Assembly: GCF_000336385.2 (NCBI RefSeq)
Contig: NZ_HG424446.1
Location: forward strand, 1 to 64,000
DNA: 64,000 nt
DNA from: Lysobacter antibioticus HS124
GTDB lineage: Bacteria; Pseudomonadota; Gammaproteobacteria; Xanthomonadales; Xanthomonadaceae
Direction of reading: 5' to 3'
Shown: one piece after another, positions 10,476-19,022 of the stretch
Position numbering within the stretch: the stretch's first letter is position 1
How the letters are laid out: each line of letters starts with the position of its first letter
Position numbers and translations under genes: made by a program
The notes under the pieces: generated by a model
What the model saw: only the letters and a program-made list of their open reading frames with translations
Database searches by the model: none
Told to the model about the DNA's origin: nothing

Positions 10476-11504
10476 ATGCACGCATTGCCGGTCAGTCTCG
10501 ACGCGCACCGGGTCCGCCCCCAGGCCGATGCGGAAACCTGCATCCGCAGCGTCCGCGAGGGCCGGGTGGTCTGGGAGCCGGTGCGTTCGCTGTGGTGCTC
10601 GCTCATGGCGCTGGGCGCGATCGTCGGCGGCGCGCTGACCTTCAGCTGGGGCGCGTTCGCCCTGTTCGTCGTCGCCACCGCGACGGTGCTGCTGCTGGGA
10701 CATTCCCTGGGCATGCACCGCAAGCTGATCCACGACAGCTTCGTCTGCCCGAAGTGGTTCGAATACCTGCTGGTGTATTGCGGGGTGCAGGTCGGCCTGG
10801 CCGGGCCGATCGGCCTGGTCCGCACCCACGATCTGCGCGATTACGCCCAGCGCCTGCCCGGCTGCCACGACTACCTCGCCCATCGCCGCCCGTGGCTGAT
10901 CGATGCCTGGTGGCAATTGCACTGCGAACTGCGCCTGGACGATCCGCCGCGGATCGAGCTGGAGCCGCGCATCGCCGGCGATCGTTTCTATCGCTTCCTG
11001 CAGCGCACCTGGATGCTGCAGCACCTGCCCTGGGCGCTGGCCTTCTTCGCCGTCGGCGGCTGGGGCTGGGTGTTCTGGGGCGTGTGCGCGCGCGTGGTCG
11101 CCGGCGTGTTCGGCCATTGGCTGATCGGCTACTTCGCCCACAACCACGGCGGCATGCACCACGAAGTGCGCGGCGCCGCAGTGCAGGGCCGCAACGTGCG
11201 CTTCGTGTCGCTGCTGACCATGGGCGAGTGCTGGCACAACAACCACCACGCCTTCCCCGGCTCAGCGCGGCTGGGGCTGTATCCGGGCGAATGGGACCCG
11301 GGCTGGTGGCTGCTGCGCGGTTGCGAACGCATCGGCCTGGTGCACGGCCTGCGCCTGCCGGCCGATCTGCCGCCGCGGCCGGAACTGCGGCGCCTCGACG
11401 ATCCGCCTTCGCCGCCTGCGCTGACCGACCTCCCTCCCCTGCCGCCGCGCGCCGCCGCGACGCGCTCCTGCCGCTGCCCGCTGTCCCCGGCCTTGCCCCG
11501 ATGA
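10476..11504 (+). CDS. Acyl-CoA desaturase-type fatty acid desaturase
   Basis: A 342-residue integral membrane di-iron enzyme that would introduce a double bond into an acyl chain. Histidine box 1 is HSLGMH (76-81) and box 3 is HNNHH (254-258), with HNHGGMHH (222-229) nearby. The usual box 2 (HRxHH) is replaced by THDLRDYAQ (118-126), a variant whose activity cannot be judged from sequence. Hydrophobic segments lie about 43-75, 97-115, 183-220. GGGAGAGGTC precedes the ATG. Its stop overlaps the next gene in ATGA, so the two are coupled. An ArsR-type site lies in the promoter region. Confidence 0.88.
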   Translation: MHALPVSLDAHRVRPQADAETCIRSVREGRVVWEPVRSLWCSLMALGAIVGGALTFSWGAFALFVVATATVLLLGHSLGMHRKLIHDSFVCPKWFEYLLVYCGVQVGLAGPIGLVRTHDLRDYAQRLPGCHDYLAHRRPWLIDAWWQLHCELRLDDPPRIELEPRIAGDRFYRFLQRTWMLQHLPWALAFFAVGGWGWVFWGVCARVVAGVFGHWLIGYFAHNHGGMHHEVRGAAVQGRNVRFVSLLTMGECWHNNHHAFPGSARLGLYPGEWDPGWWLLRGCERIGLVHGLRLPADLPPRPELRRLDDPPSPPALTDLPPLPPRAAATRSCRCPLSPALPR

Positions 11505-12544
11505 CCGACTTCCCGCCCCTGCCGCCGCCGCCCGCCCCGGCCCCGCCGGTCGCGCCGCCGCCCTCGCTGCTTGCCGAAACCGTGCCGGTGCTGATCGGCG
11601 CCGCCGTCGGCCTGGCCCTGCGCTGGATCTTCGACGGCGAGCCCGGCGAACGCTTCGCGCCGATGCTGCCGATCTTCTTCCTGCTCGCGCCGGCGGCGGT
11701 CGGCGCGGTGACCGTGTTCGTCGCCGAGCGGTTGCGCGCGCGCAGCGTCCGCTATCACGTGCTGGCGCCGATGGCGACGGTGCTGCTGGTGCTGATCGGC
11801 AGCATGGCCGCGCTATGGGAAGGCATCATCTGCGTGCTGCTGGCCTTGCCGATCTTCCTGCTGCTGGGCTCGCTCGGCGGCGTGGTGATGGGCCTGATCT
11901 GCCGCCACGCCGGCTGGTCGAAGACCCCGACCGTGTACGGCATCGCCGTGTTGCCGCTGCTGCTCGGCCTGGCCGGCGTCGGCCAGGACGCGCCGGTGCG
12001 CTACCGCGCGGTCGAACGCACGGTACTGGTGCAGGCCGCGCCGGCCGAGGTCTGGACCCACCTGCTCGACGCCGACCGCATCCGCGCCGGCGAGGTCGAC
12101 CGCGCCTGGATGTACCGCATCGGCGTGCCGCTGCCGCTGTTCGGCCTGACCCACCAAACCCCGACCGGGCTGGTGCGCGAGGTGCGCATGGGCCGCGGCA
12201 TCGCTTTTCGGCAGATGTCCGCCGACTGGCAGCCGCAGCGGCGGGTGCGCTGGCAATACCTGTTCGACGCCGATTCGGTTCCGCCGCGCGCGCTCGACGA
12301 CCATGTCCGCATCGGCGGCCACTACTTCGACCTGCGCGACACCACCTACACCCTGACCCCACGCGGGCCGGCGACCGAACTGGCGATCCGCATGGAGTAT
12401 CGGGTCAGCACCGGCTTCAACTGGTACGCGGTGCCGGTCGCGGATTGGCTGATCGGCGATTTCAGCGAGGTCATCCTCGACTTCTATCGCCGTCGCGCGG
12501 AGGCCGTGGCATCGGCGCCGAAGGGGCCGGCTGCGCGCGAGTAA
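11501..12544 (+). CDS. Membrane protein with C-terminal SRPBCC-like domain
   Basis: A 347-residue protein with a Pro-rich N-terminus, four hydrophobic segments (about 24-40, 48-68, 85-101, 103-128, then a short one at 147-160) and a soluble domain from about 165 on (RYRAVERTVLVQAAPAEVWTHLLDAD..) of the START/SRPBCC type, which binds hydrophobic ligands. It overlaps the desaturase stop by four bases (ATGA), so it is probably translated with it. The pairing suggests a role in membrane lipid handling, but this is inference. Tail-to-tail with arsR. Confidence 0.75.
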   Translation: MTDFPPLPPPPAPAPPVAPPPSLLAETVPVLIGAAVGLALRWIFDGEPGERFAPMLPIFFLLAPAAVGAVTVFVAERLRARSVRYHVLAPMATVLLVLIGSMAALWEGIICVLLALPIFLLLGSLGGVVMGLICRHAGWSKTPTVYGIAVLPLLLGLAGVGQDAPVRYRAVERTVLVQAAPAEVWTHLLDADRIRAGEVDRAWMYRIGVPLPLFGLTHQTPTGLVREVRMGRGIAFRQMSADWQPQRRVRWQYLFDADSVPPRALDDHVRIGGHYFDLRDTTYTLTPRGPATELAIRMEYRVSTGFNWYAVPVADWLIGDFSEVILDFYRRRAEAVASAPKGPAARE

Positions 12545-12708
12545 GCGGCCCGCGGCCGCCCGGCCTCGCCGCTGCCCGCTTCGCCGCTCTCCTCGAACCA
12601 GGGGCCAGGGCGGGCTTGCTGTTGCCGCTGCTCATCCGGCAAGGCCAGCGCGAATTCCCCGCGCTGCGAAGGTCACTGGGCGAGCGCGTCGCGCCGGGCG
12701 TTCGCGCC

Positions 12709-13023
12709 CTAGCCCGCCGCCTTCTTCGCCCGCCGGCTTTCGCGCTTGAGCGGGCCGCCGACCGGGCAGATCTCGAACGCGAACTGGGTCAGGGTATTGA
12801 CCAGGTTGTCCGGCACCAACCGGTAGACCACGAACTGGCCGCGCCGCTCGCTGTCGATCAGGCCGGCGTTGACCAACACCGACAAATGGCGCGATACCGC
12901 CGGTGCGCTCATCTCGAAGCGCGCGGCGATGTCGCCGGCGGTCAGCTCGCGCTCGGACAGGAAGGCCAGGATCTGCCGTCGCGGCGACGAGGCCAGGGCT
13001 TCGAAGATCTTGTCCTGCATCAT
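12709..13023 (-). CDS. ArsR/SdpR-type winged-helix repressor
   Basis: A 104-residue DNA-binding protein: MMQDKIFEALASSPRRQILAFL (helices 1-2), ELTAGDIAARFEMSAPAVSRHLSVLVNAGLI (HTH, about 27-57) and the wing DSERRGQFVVYRLVP. This is the ArsR fold; no arsenic- or zinc-binding Cys pair is present apart from one Cys, so it likely senses something else or responds to a partner as SdpR does. A site nearly identical to that upstream of the desaturase lies about 63 bases before its start, suggesting autoregulation and control of the desaturase operon. Confidence 0.92.
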   Translation of the reverse strand: MMQDKIFEALASSPRRQILAFLSERELTAGDIAARFEMSAPAVSRHLSVLVNAGLIDSERRGQFVVYRLVPDNLVNTLTQFAFEICPVGGPLKRESRRAKKAAG

Positions 13024-13085
13024 GGGGCACCGCCGTGACCGGTCCGCACGCCGCTCGCGTACCGGCCGATTATAGCCGTGCTTAA

Positions 13086-13105
13086 TTAGCGAATAAGTTA
13101 ATTGC
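13086..13105. promoter_or_regulatory. Candidate ArsR-family operator, site 2 (upstream of arsR)
   Basis: TTAGCGAATAAGTTAATTGC, 18/20 identical to site 1 at 10401-10420 and in the same orientation on the plus strand. It sits between the second desaturase and arsR, in arsR's promoter region. Confidence 0.75.
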
Positions 13106-13164
13106 CTCGGCGCCCCGACCGCCGCGGCCGCCCCGTCGGGCCGGCCGCGGAGCGCACCGCCGGC

Positions 13165-14184
13165 TCAGGCACGCACGCGCTTGGGATAGCCGACCATGCG
13201 CTGCAGCTCTTCGTCCCACAGTTTCAGCCGCGCGCACTTCAGGCTCGACCACAGGGTCAGGCGCGGCGCCGCCTGCAGCAGCGGGCTGGATTCGAAGGCC
13301 TCGCGCAGGCGGTAGTTGGGAATGCGGCTGGCGAGGTGATGGATGTGGTGGTAGCCGATGTTGCCGGTGAACCAGTGCACGATCCGCGGCAGATCGTAAT
13401 AGGAGCTGCCGGCGATCGCCGCAGCGTGCGAGTTCCAATCGTCCTTGCGAGTCCAGTAGGCGTCCTCGAAGGTGTGCTGGACGTAGAACAGCCAGACCCC
13501 GGCCGCGCCGGCGATCAGCACGATCGGCAGGTGGGTCAGCAGCACCGTCTTCCAGCCCAGCGCATAGCCGAACCCGACCAGGGCCAAGGTCAGGGCGAGG
13601 TTGTTGAACAACACGCTGGCCCACTCGCGCTTCCAGGTGAACGGCAGGTCGAACGGAAAGCGGTGCTTGATCACGAACTGGTAGACCGGGCCGATGCCGA
13701 GCAGCACCGGCGTGCTGCGGTACAGGCGGTAGCGCAGGCGGCCGAACCAGGACAGGGCGCGGTACTCGGAGACGGTCAGGGTGACGATGTCGCCCATCTC
13801 GCGCCGGTCCAGGTTGCCCGAGGTGCCGTGATGGATCGCGTGGGTCTTCTTCCAGTAACCGTAGGGGAACAGGGTCACCACGCCGAGGCAGCGGCCGACC
13901 AGGTCGTTGGCGCGGCTGCTGGCGAAGAACGAACCGTGGCCGCAGTCGTGCTGGATGATGAAGGTGCGGACGTACAGACCGGCGGCCGGGATCGCCAGCA
14001 GCAAGGTCCAGCCGTAGCCCCAGTCGGCGATCAGGCTCCAGGCCATCAGCGCCCACAGCGCGGCGAACGGGACCAGGGTGTTGATCAGCTGCCAAACGGC
14101 CCGGCCGAGGTGGGGCTGGGCGAAGTGCGCGCAAAGCTGACGCAGGTTGCGGGCGGTGACGGGCGAATCGGCGTCGGCGTTCAA
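13165..14184 (-). CDS. Fatty acid desaturase (FA_desaturase family)
   Basis: About 339 residues with all three histidine boxes: [18 protein letters not shown] and [13 protein letters not shown], which bind the di-iron centre of membrane acyl-lipid desaturases. Hydrophobic segments surround them ([47 protein letters not shown]). The start is uncertain: no ATG exists near the conserved region. I use TTG 14184 ([16 protein letters not shown]), with GAG 10 bases upstream; in-frame codons continue to 14403 but look noncoding. It is transcribed toward arsR with a 141-base gap and may belong to the same lipid regulon. Unlike the other desaturase here, its active site is canonical. Confidence 0.85.
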   Translation of the reverse strand: MNADADSPVTARNLRQLCAHFAQPHLGRAVWQLINTLVPFAALWALMAWSLIADWGYGWTLLLAIPAAGLYVRTFIIQHDCGHGSFFASSRANDLVGRCLGVVTLFPYGYWKKTHAIHHGTSGNLDRREMGDIVTLTVSEYRALSWFGRLRYRLYRSTPVLLGIGPVYQFVIKHRFPFDLPFTWKREWASVLFNNLALTLALVGFGYALGWKTVLLTHLPIVLIAGAAGVWLFYVQHTFEDAYWTRKDDWNSHAAAIAGSSYYDLPRIVHWFTGNIGYHHIHHLASRIPNYRLREAFESSPLLQAAPRLTLWSSLKCARLKLWDEELQRMVGYPKRVRA

Positions 14185-14401
14185 GCGGCGGCTCTCGAGA
14201 AGGACGCCGCATTGTGGTGAGCGCACTGCGACCTGGCAATGACGTGCGGTCACGTATGTTTGTGATCGCCCGCCATGTTTCGCAACCCGACGCGCGACGG
14301 ACCGTGCGGCGCAAGCGCGGCACGGCCCCGCCGGATCGCCCCCGCCGGCCCGGTCCGCCCGGCGTATCCCCGGCCGGCACGCACGGGCTAGGCTATGGCG
14401 C

Positions 14402-14659
14402 ATGCCTGCCTGGTACGTCTATGTCATCGAATGCCGCGACGGCAGTCTCTATACCGGCATCGCCGTCGACGTGGAGCGGCGCTACGCCGAGCACGCCGCC
14501 GGCAAGGGCGCGCGCTACACCCGCTCGCACCCGCCGGCGCGGCTGCTGGCGCGCTTCCCGCACCCCGACCGTTCGGCGGCCTTGCGCGCCGAATACGCGA
14601 TCAAGCAGCTGACTCCGGCGGCCAAGCGCGCGCTGTGCGCCGCCGCGCCCGCCGGGTGA
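14402..14659 (+). CDS. GIY-YIG domain protein (UPF0213-like)
   Basis: An 85-residue protein consisting of one GIY-YIG domain: [42 protein letters not shown], with the catalytic-type Tyr/Gly, Arg (VERRYAEH) and a later Glu (RAEYAIKQL). It resembles the stand-alone YhbQ/UPF0213 group, small proteins with reported or suspected nuclease activity in DNA repair. The role here is unproven. It is convergent with the MAPEG gene, 3 bases apart. Confidence 0.9.
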   Translation: MPAWYVYVIECRDGSLYTGIAVDVERRYAEHAAGKGARYTRSHPPARLLARFPHPDRSAALRAEYAIKQLTPAAKRALCAAAPAG

Positions 14660-14662
14660 GGC

Positions 14663-15052
14663 TCAGAACAGCGCCCACAGCAGCTTGAGCAGGCCCCACA
14701 ACGCCACCACCCACACCGCCGAGCGCAGATAGGGAATGCCGGCCGCGTACACCGGCACGTAGACCAGCCGCGCCCAGAAATAGAGCTGCGCGCCGAGCGC
14801 AGTGTCGTCGCTGCCGCGTCCGGCCAGCTGCACCGCCAACGCTGCCGCGGCGAACAGAGGGAAGGTTTCGAGGAAGTTGCGCCAGGCCCGTTCCATCCGC
14901 GCCGCCACCCCGGTCAGCGGTTCGGGCGTACCGTCGCGCGCGCCGGCGTTCCAGCGCAGACCGCGCTGTGCGGTCATGAAGCCGGCGTTGACCAGCAGGT
15001 GGACGATGCCCAGCGCGATCGACCAGGCCAGCATCTGCAGTTCCGCGCTCAT
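14663..15052 (-). CDS. MAPEG family membrane protein
   Basis: A 129-residue protein with four hydrophobic helices (about 7-25, 62-79, 87-105, 109-127). The segment RMERAWRNFLETFPLFAAAALAVQLAG matches the MAPEG signature (RAxRNxxE), shared with microsomal glutathione transferases and leukotriene synthases. Bacterial members are mostly uncharacterised. It lies just before an enoyl reductase-like gene on the same strand. Confidence 0.9.
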   Translation of the reverse strand: MSAELQMLAWSIALGIVHLLVNAGFMTAQRGLRWNAGARDGTPEPLTGVAARMERAWRNFLETFPLFAAAALAVQLAGRGSDDTALGAQLYFWARLVYVPVYAAGIPYLRSAVWVVALWGLLKLLWALF

Positions 15053-15101
15053 GCTCGCTCCTTCGCAGCGCCGCGTTTCGATTCGGACCGAGCGCGCCGG
15101 C

Positions 15102-16094
15102 TCAGACCGGGCCGTTCGGCAGCAACAGGATCTTACCGTCGCGCTCGCCGGCCGCGGCCGCGGCGACCGCGTCCTTGATCCGGTCCAGGCCGAAGGTGGC
15201 CTGGATCCGCGCGCTGAGGGTGCCGGCCGCCACCGCGTGGGCGATCTCGCCGAACACCTGCGCCCGGCGTTGCGGGCTGGCCTGCTGGAACCAACGCGAC
15301 AACCAGAACCCGCGCAGACTGACGTCGCGGAACACGAAGGCCGCCGGCGAAATCTGGCAGGGCTCGCGGCTCATCGCGCCGTAGTTCACCACCACCCCGC
15401 CCTCGCCCAGGGCCTCTGCGATGCGCTGGGTGGCGGTGCCGCCGACCGCGTCGATGCCGAGCCGGATCGGTGCGCCCTGCGCCGCTTCGCGCGCGCGCCG
15501 GGCGAGGTCGTCGCCATCGACCAGGACCACGTCGCCGCCGAGCGCGCGCACCGCCTCGGCCGCCGATTCGCGACGGACCACGTTGATCGTGCGCAGGCCG
15601 CGCTGGCGCGCGATCTGCACCAGATAGCCGCCCACCGCGGAATTCGCCGCGTTCTGGATCACCCAGTCGCCCGGGTGCAGGACGGCGAATTCGCTCAGCA
15701 ACAACGAGGCGGTCGGCGGGTTGATGGTGATCATCGCCAACTGCTTGGGGTCGCCCTCGCCGGGCAGCACGACCAGCCCTTGCGCCGGCGCCACCCGATG
15801 ACTGGTCCAGCTGCCGCCGCCGATCGGCAACAGCACCCGCTGGCCGACCCGCAGCGAATCCACGCCCGGGCCCAGTGCGGCGATCCGGCCCATCCCCTCG
15901 TTGCCGCCGACCGCCGGCAACGGCGGCAGCAGGCCGTACTCGCCGGTCAGGGTCAACAGATCGGAAGGATTGATCGGGGCCGCCAATACTTCGATCAGCA
16001 CCTGGCCGGGCAGCAACGGCGGCGCCTCGAACGGTACCGCCTCGATCACGTCCTGCGGCACCGGGCCGCGATGGGAATATTGCGCCTTGAGCAT
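15102..16094 (-). CDS. Zinc-independent MDR dehydrogenase (enoyl reductase/quinone oxidoreductase-like)
   Basis: A 330-residue medium-chain dehydrogenase/reductase. The N-terminal GroES-like domain (PPLLPGQVLIEVLAAPINPSDLLTLTGEYG..GNEGMGRIAALG) is followed by a Rossmann domain (QNAANSAVGGYLVQIARQRGLRTINVVRRES). The segment INPSDLLTLTGEYGLLPPLPAVGGNEG strongly resembles the mitochondrial trans-2-enoyl-CoA reductase (MECR) subgroup. Structural-zinc cysteines are absent. GGAGGTG precedes the ATG at 16094, which I prefer over an in-frame upstream start at 16154. NADPH dependence is likely from RR following the Rossmann beta-2 strand. Confidence 0.87.
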   Translation of the reverse strand: MLKAQYSHRGPVPQDVIEAVPFEAPPLLPGQVLIEVLAAPINPSDLLTLTGEYGLLPPLPAVGGNEGMGRIAALGPGVDSLRVGQRVLLPIGGGSWTSHRVAPAQGLVVLPGEGDPKQLAMITINPPTASLLLSEFAVLHPGDWVIQNAANSAVGGYLVQIARQRGLRTINVVRRESAAEAVRALGGDVVLVDGDDLARRAREAAQGAPIRLGIDAVGGTATQRIAEALGEGGVVVNYGAMSREPCQISPAAFVFRDVSLRGFWLSRWFQQASPQRRAQVFGEIAHAVAAGTLSARIQATFGLDRIKDAVAAAAAGERDGKILLLPNGPV

Positions 16095-16279
16095 CGCCCA
16101 CCTCCGTCGGAACGCCAGGGAAAGCCACGGCGAACCGTCGCGACGGCCCGCCACCGGCGGCCGGCCCTGCGTTGCCGCCGACCGGTCCAGGCCCTCAGCC
16201 TACGCCGCCGAGGGTGCAAGCGTCTTGCGTCCAGGTCGCAGCGCTGCGACCCTGCCCTGCCACGTACCGCCCACCGCCC

Positions 16280-16507
16280 ATGCAACCGATCCGTTTCGAA
16301 CTCGATGCCCACCACGACCACGTCGAACTGAACCAGCTGCTCAAGCTGGTCGGCCTGTGCGACAGCGGCGGCGCCGGCAAGGCCCTGGTCGCCAGCGGCG
16401 CGGTCCGGGTCGACGGTCAGGTCGAGCTGCGCAAGACCTGCAAGATCCGCGCAGGGCAGCGGGTGAGCTGCGAGGGCGTGCAGATCCAAGTCTTCGCCGC
16501 GCCCTAA
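16280..16507 (+). CDS. S4-domain RNA-binding protein (YbcJ-like)
   Basis: A 75-residue protein that is almost entirely one S4 RNA-binding domain: LNQLLKLVGLCDSGGAGKALVASGAVRVDGQVELRKTCKIRAGQRV, the pattern of the YbcJ/RlbA group. Such proteins bind structured RNA, possibly ribosomal. The ATG at 16280 gives the family length; an upstream in-frame extension is low complexity. It has no operon partner. Confidence 0.9.
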   Translation: MQPIRFELDAHHDHVELNQLLKLVGLCDSGGAGKALVASGAVRVDGQVELRKTCKIRAGQRVSCEGVQIQVFAAP

Positions 16508-16762
16508 CCGTTTTTCCGGCAAGGGCGCCGCATGCCACCCGATTCGTTGAATCCGCAGCCAGCGGCCTGAAGCGCGCGCAACGACAGGTTCGCATCAGCG
16601 TCCTGTCGTCGCCGCAACGACTTTGCGAGTCCGCTCTTCGCAACGATGCCAACGCGTGGGAACCGGAACCCGCGATGCGATTTTCTTGCGGACGGAAAAC
16701 GGCCGCCGGAGGACATAGGCGCGGTTCGAAGCGCTTTTAGCGACAGGCGAACCAAGCCAAGG

Positions 16763-17758
16763 TCACGCCAACGGCAACGCGCTCTCCGCCCGGCACGCCT
16801 GGTCGTGCAAGCGCTGCACGTGTTGCGTCGCGATCGCGTAGTCGCGGCTGCCGAGGCTTTCGACGAAGCGGCAGGCGGCGTAGCCGGCGGCCTTGCGCTC
16901 GTAGTCGGCCACCCATTGGTCGCGCTCCGGCACGTAGGCCGGATCGCTCGGCCATACGCCGGGACGCGGGCGCAGCGGTTCGCGGATGCCGATCCGCCAC
17001 GGCTTGGGGCTGAGCCGGGCGCGGAAACAATGCTGGCGCTGGCACATCAGCGCGAACCGCGGGTCGGCGCCGACCGCGGCGAAGAACTCCGCCACCGCCG
17101 GTTCGTTGGGGTCGAACACGCGGTGCATCGCCAGCAGGCGCAGCCCGGCCGGCGTGCGGTACAGCCGCAGATGCCAATCCGGGTGGCCGGCGACGAAGGC
17201 GCGCACGCGCCGCATCGCCCGGCTCTCGGGACCGCCGTCGGCGGCATGGCGGCGCTTGGACTGGGCGCGGGCGATCAGCGAGAAACCGTACAGGGCGGCA
17301 AACAGGGCCAGAAGACCGAAGCCGGTATAAGTGAACCAGCCCACGGCGACCCCGATCGCCAACGACACGAACAGATAGCCGCGGCGCCACGCCGAAACCG
17401 GCGCGTCGAAATCGACGTCGGCGAACAGCACCTCGGGCGTGTTGAGACAGCGCGCGCCGTAGCTGTTGCGGGTCACCACCGTTTCGCCATCGCGCTCGAC
17501 GATCTGTTCGCGGATCGGCAGGCCTTCGGCGTCGTAGGGCACGCGCGGCTCGGTGCGCGCCACGCCGGCCTGTCCGGCGAGCATGCGGTCGAAAGCGTCG
17601 CGGGCGCGCACGTCCGCCATCGCCTGGGCCTCGGCCAGACTGGCGTCGGACCAGCCGAAACGGCGCACCGTCAGCGAACGCCGCCCCGAAGGGTGGCCAC
17701 GCCCGAAACTCTCCTGCACCCGCGCTTCCGCCCAGTACTGCGGAACGATCATCGCCAT
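16763..17758 (-). CDS. Conserved membrane-anchored protein of unknown function
   Basis: A 331-residue protein with an N-terminal soluble part (MAMIVPQYWAEARVQESF..), two adjacent hydrophobic helices around 125-160 (GYLFVSLAIGVAVGWFTYTGFGLLALFAALYGFSLIA) and a conserved-looking soluble C-terminal half (HPDWHLRLYRTPAGLRLLAMHRVFDPNEPAVAEFFAAVGAD.., CFRARLSPKPWRIGI). It has no recognisable catalytic motif. The repeated PRVPY and RLSPKPWRIG elements suggest a family restricted to Xanthomonadaceae-like genomes. Start chosen at ATG 17758 (MAMIVPQ); upstream residues look noncoding. Confidence 0.75.
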   Translation of the reverse strand: MAMIVPQYWAEARVQESFGRGHPSGRRSLTVRRFGWSDASLAEAQAMADVRARDAFDRMLAGQAGVARTEPRVPYDAEGLPIREQIVERDGETVVTRNSYGARCLNTPEVLFADVDFDAPVSAWRRGYLFVSLAIGVAVGWFTYTGFGLLALFAALYGFSLIARAQSKRRHAADGGPESRAMRRVRAFVAGHPDWHLRLYRTPAGLRLLAMHRVFDPNEPAVAEFFAAVGADPRFALMCQRQHCFRARLSPKPWRIGIREPLRPRPGVWPSDPAYVPERDQWVADYERKAAGYAACRFVESLGSRDYAIATQHVQRLHDQACRAESALPLA

Positions 17759-17893
17759 CCTTGCGCTCCCCTGTGTCCGTGACCGGCCGATTGTACGCAG
17801 CGCCGCGGCACTTGACGGCCGTCGCGATCGGCGTAGCATTTTCCTCACGCCCTCGGACAGACCGGCGGCGAATCAACTCCGTGAGGGATTCTC

Positions 17894-18949
17894 ATGGCAT
17901 ACGAATACGATTACCTGGTTTTCATCGGGCGCTTCGAGCCCTTCCACAACGGCCATGCCGCCGTCGCCCGCCACGCGCTGGGCAAGGCGAAGAAGGTCGT
18001 CTTCCTGGTCGGTTCCGCCGACACTCCCCGCACCGTCAAGAACCCGTTCACCGTCGCCGAGCGCGCGGTGATGATCCACAGCGCGCTGACCGACGCCGCC
18101 GATCGCCTGATCGTGCGCCCGCTGCGCGATCATCTCTACAACGAAAGCCAGTGGATCGCCGCGGTACAGCGCACGGTCGCCGAAGCGGTGCGCCAGGACG
18201 GCGGCGGCGAGCAGGCTCGGGTCGGCCTGATCGGCATGGACAAGGACGCCTCCAGCTACTACCTGCGCGAGTTCCCGCAGTGGCCGCTGGTCGACGTCAC
18301 CCACACCGCGACCTTGTCCGCGACCGAGCTGCGCCGCTATCTGTTCGAAGCCAACCAGCTCGACAGCCACGGCGGGCTGATGCTGATCCGGGCCAACGTG
18401 CCCGGGCCGGTGTTCGACATGCTCGAAGCCTTCCGCAAGAACTCTCCGGCGTTCCGCCAGTTGGTCGCCGAGTACCAGTTCCTGGAGCAGTACCGCGCCG
18501 CCTGGGCCGACGCGCCCTATCCGCCGACCTTCGTCACCACCGACGCGGTGGTGGTGCATTCCGGGCACGTGCTGCTGGTGCGCCGCCGCGCCGAACCGGG
18601 CAAGGGCCTATGGGCGCTGCCGGGCGGCTTCGTCGGCCAGCACGAGGGCCTGCTCGACGCCTGCCTGCGCGAGCTGCGCGAAGAAACCCGGCTCAAGCTG
18701 CCGCTGCCGGTGCTGAAGGGTTCGCTCAAGGGCCAGCGCGTATTCGACCATCCCGAACGCAGCGCGCGCGGCCGCACCATCACCCACGCCTACCACTTCG
18801 AGTTCCCGGCCGGCGAACTGCCGCCGGTGCGCGGCGGCGACGACGCCGACAAGGCGCGCTGGATCCCGGTCAGCGAGGCGCTGGAGATGAGCCCGCAGCT
18901 GTTCGAAGACCACCTGCACATCCTCGAATACTTCCTCGGCCGCGGTTGA
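17894..18949 (+). CDS. Bifunctional NMN adenylyltransferase / Nudix hydrolase
   Basis: A 351-residue fusion. The N-terminal domain carries [11 protein letters not shown] (about 12-22), the (H/T)xGH nucleotidyltransferase signature of archaeal-type NMN adenylyltransferase (NadM), which joins NMN and ATP into NAD. The C-terminal domain has the Nudix box [22 protein letters not shown] (about 240-261), known in such fusions to cleave ADP-ribose or related dinucleotides. GAGGG precedes the ATG by 8 bases. The downstream neighbour makes NMN from nicotinamide, so the two form a short salvage route. Confidence 0.93.
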   Translation: MAYEYDYLVFIGRFEPFHNGHAAVARHALGKAKKVVFLVGSADTPRTVKNPFTVAERAVMIHSALTDAADRLIVRPLRDHLYNESQWIAAVQRTVAEAVRQDGGGEQARVGLIGMDKDASSYYLREFPQWPLVDVTHTATLSATELRRYLFEANQLDSHGGLMLIRANVPGPVFDMLEAFRKNSPAFRQLVAEYQFLEQYRAAWADAPYPPTFVTTDAVVVHSGHVLLVRRRAEPGKGLWALPGGFVGQHEGLLDACLRELREETRLKLPLPVLKGSLKGQRVFDHPERSARGRTITHAYHFEFPAGELPPVRGGDDADKARWIPVSEALEMSPQLFEDHLHILEYFLGRG

Positions 18950-19022
18950 TCCAAGGGACCGCCCGGCCCTCATGCCGGTGGACAGACCGCCGGCTTCTCC
19001 CAGACGCGAAGGAGCTTCCGTC

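Noticed and set aside
14242-14255. ACGTG-cggt-CACGT palindrome upstream of the second desaturase
   Set aside because: Arms of only 5 bp in GC-rich DNA; too weak to call an operator without conservation data.
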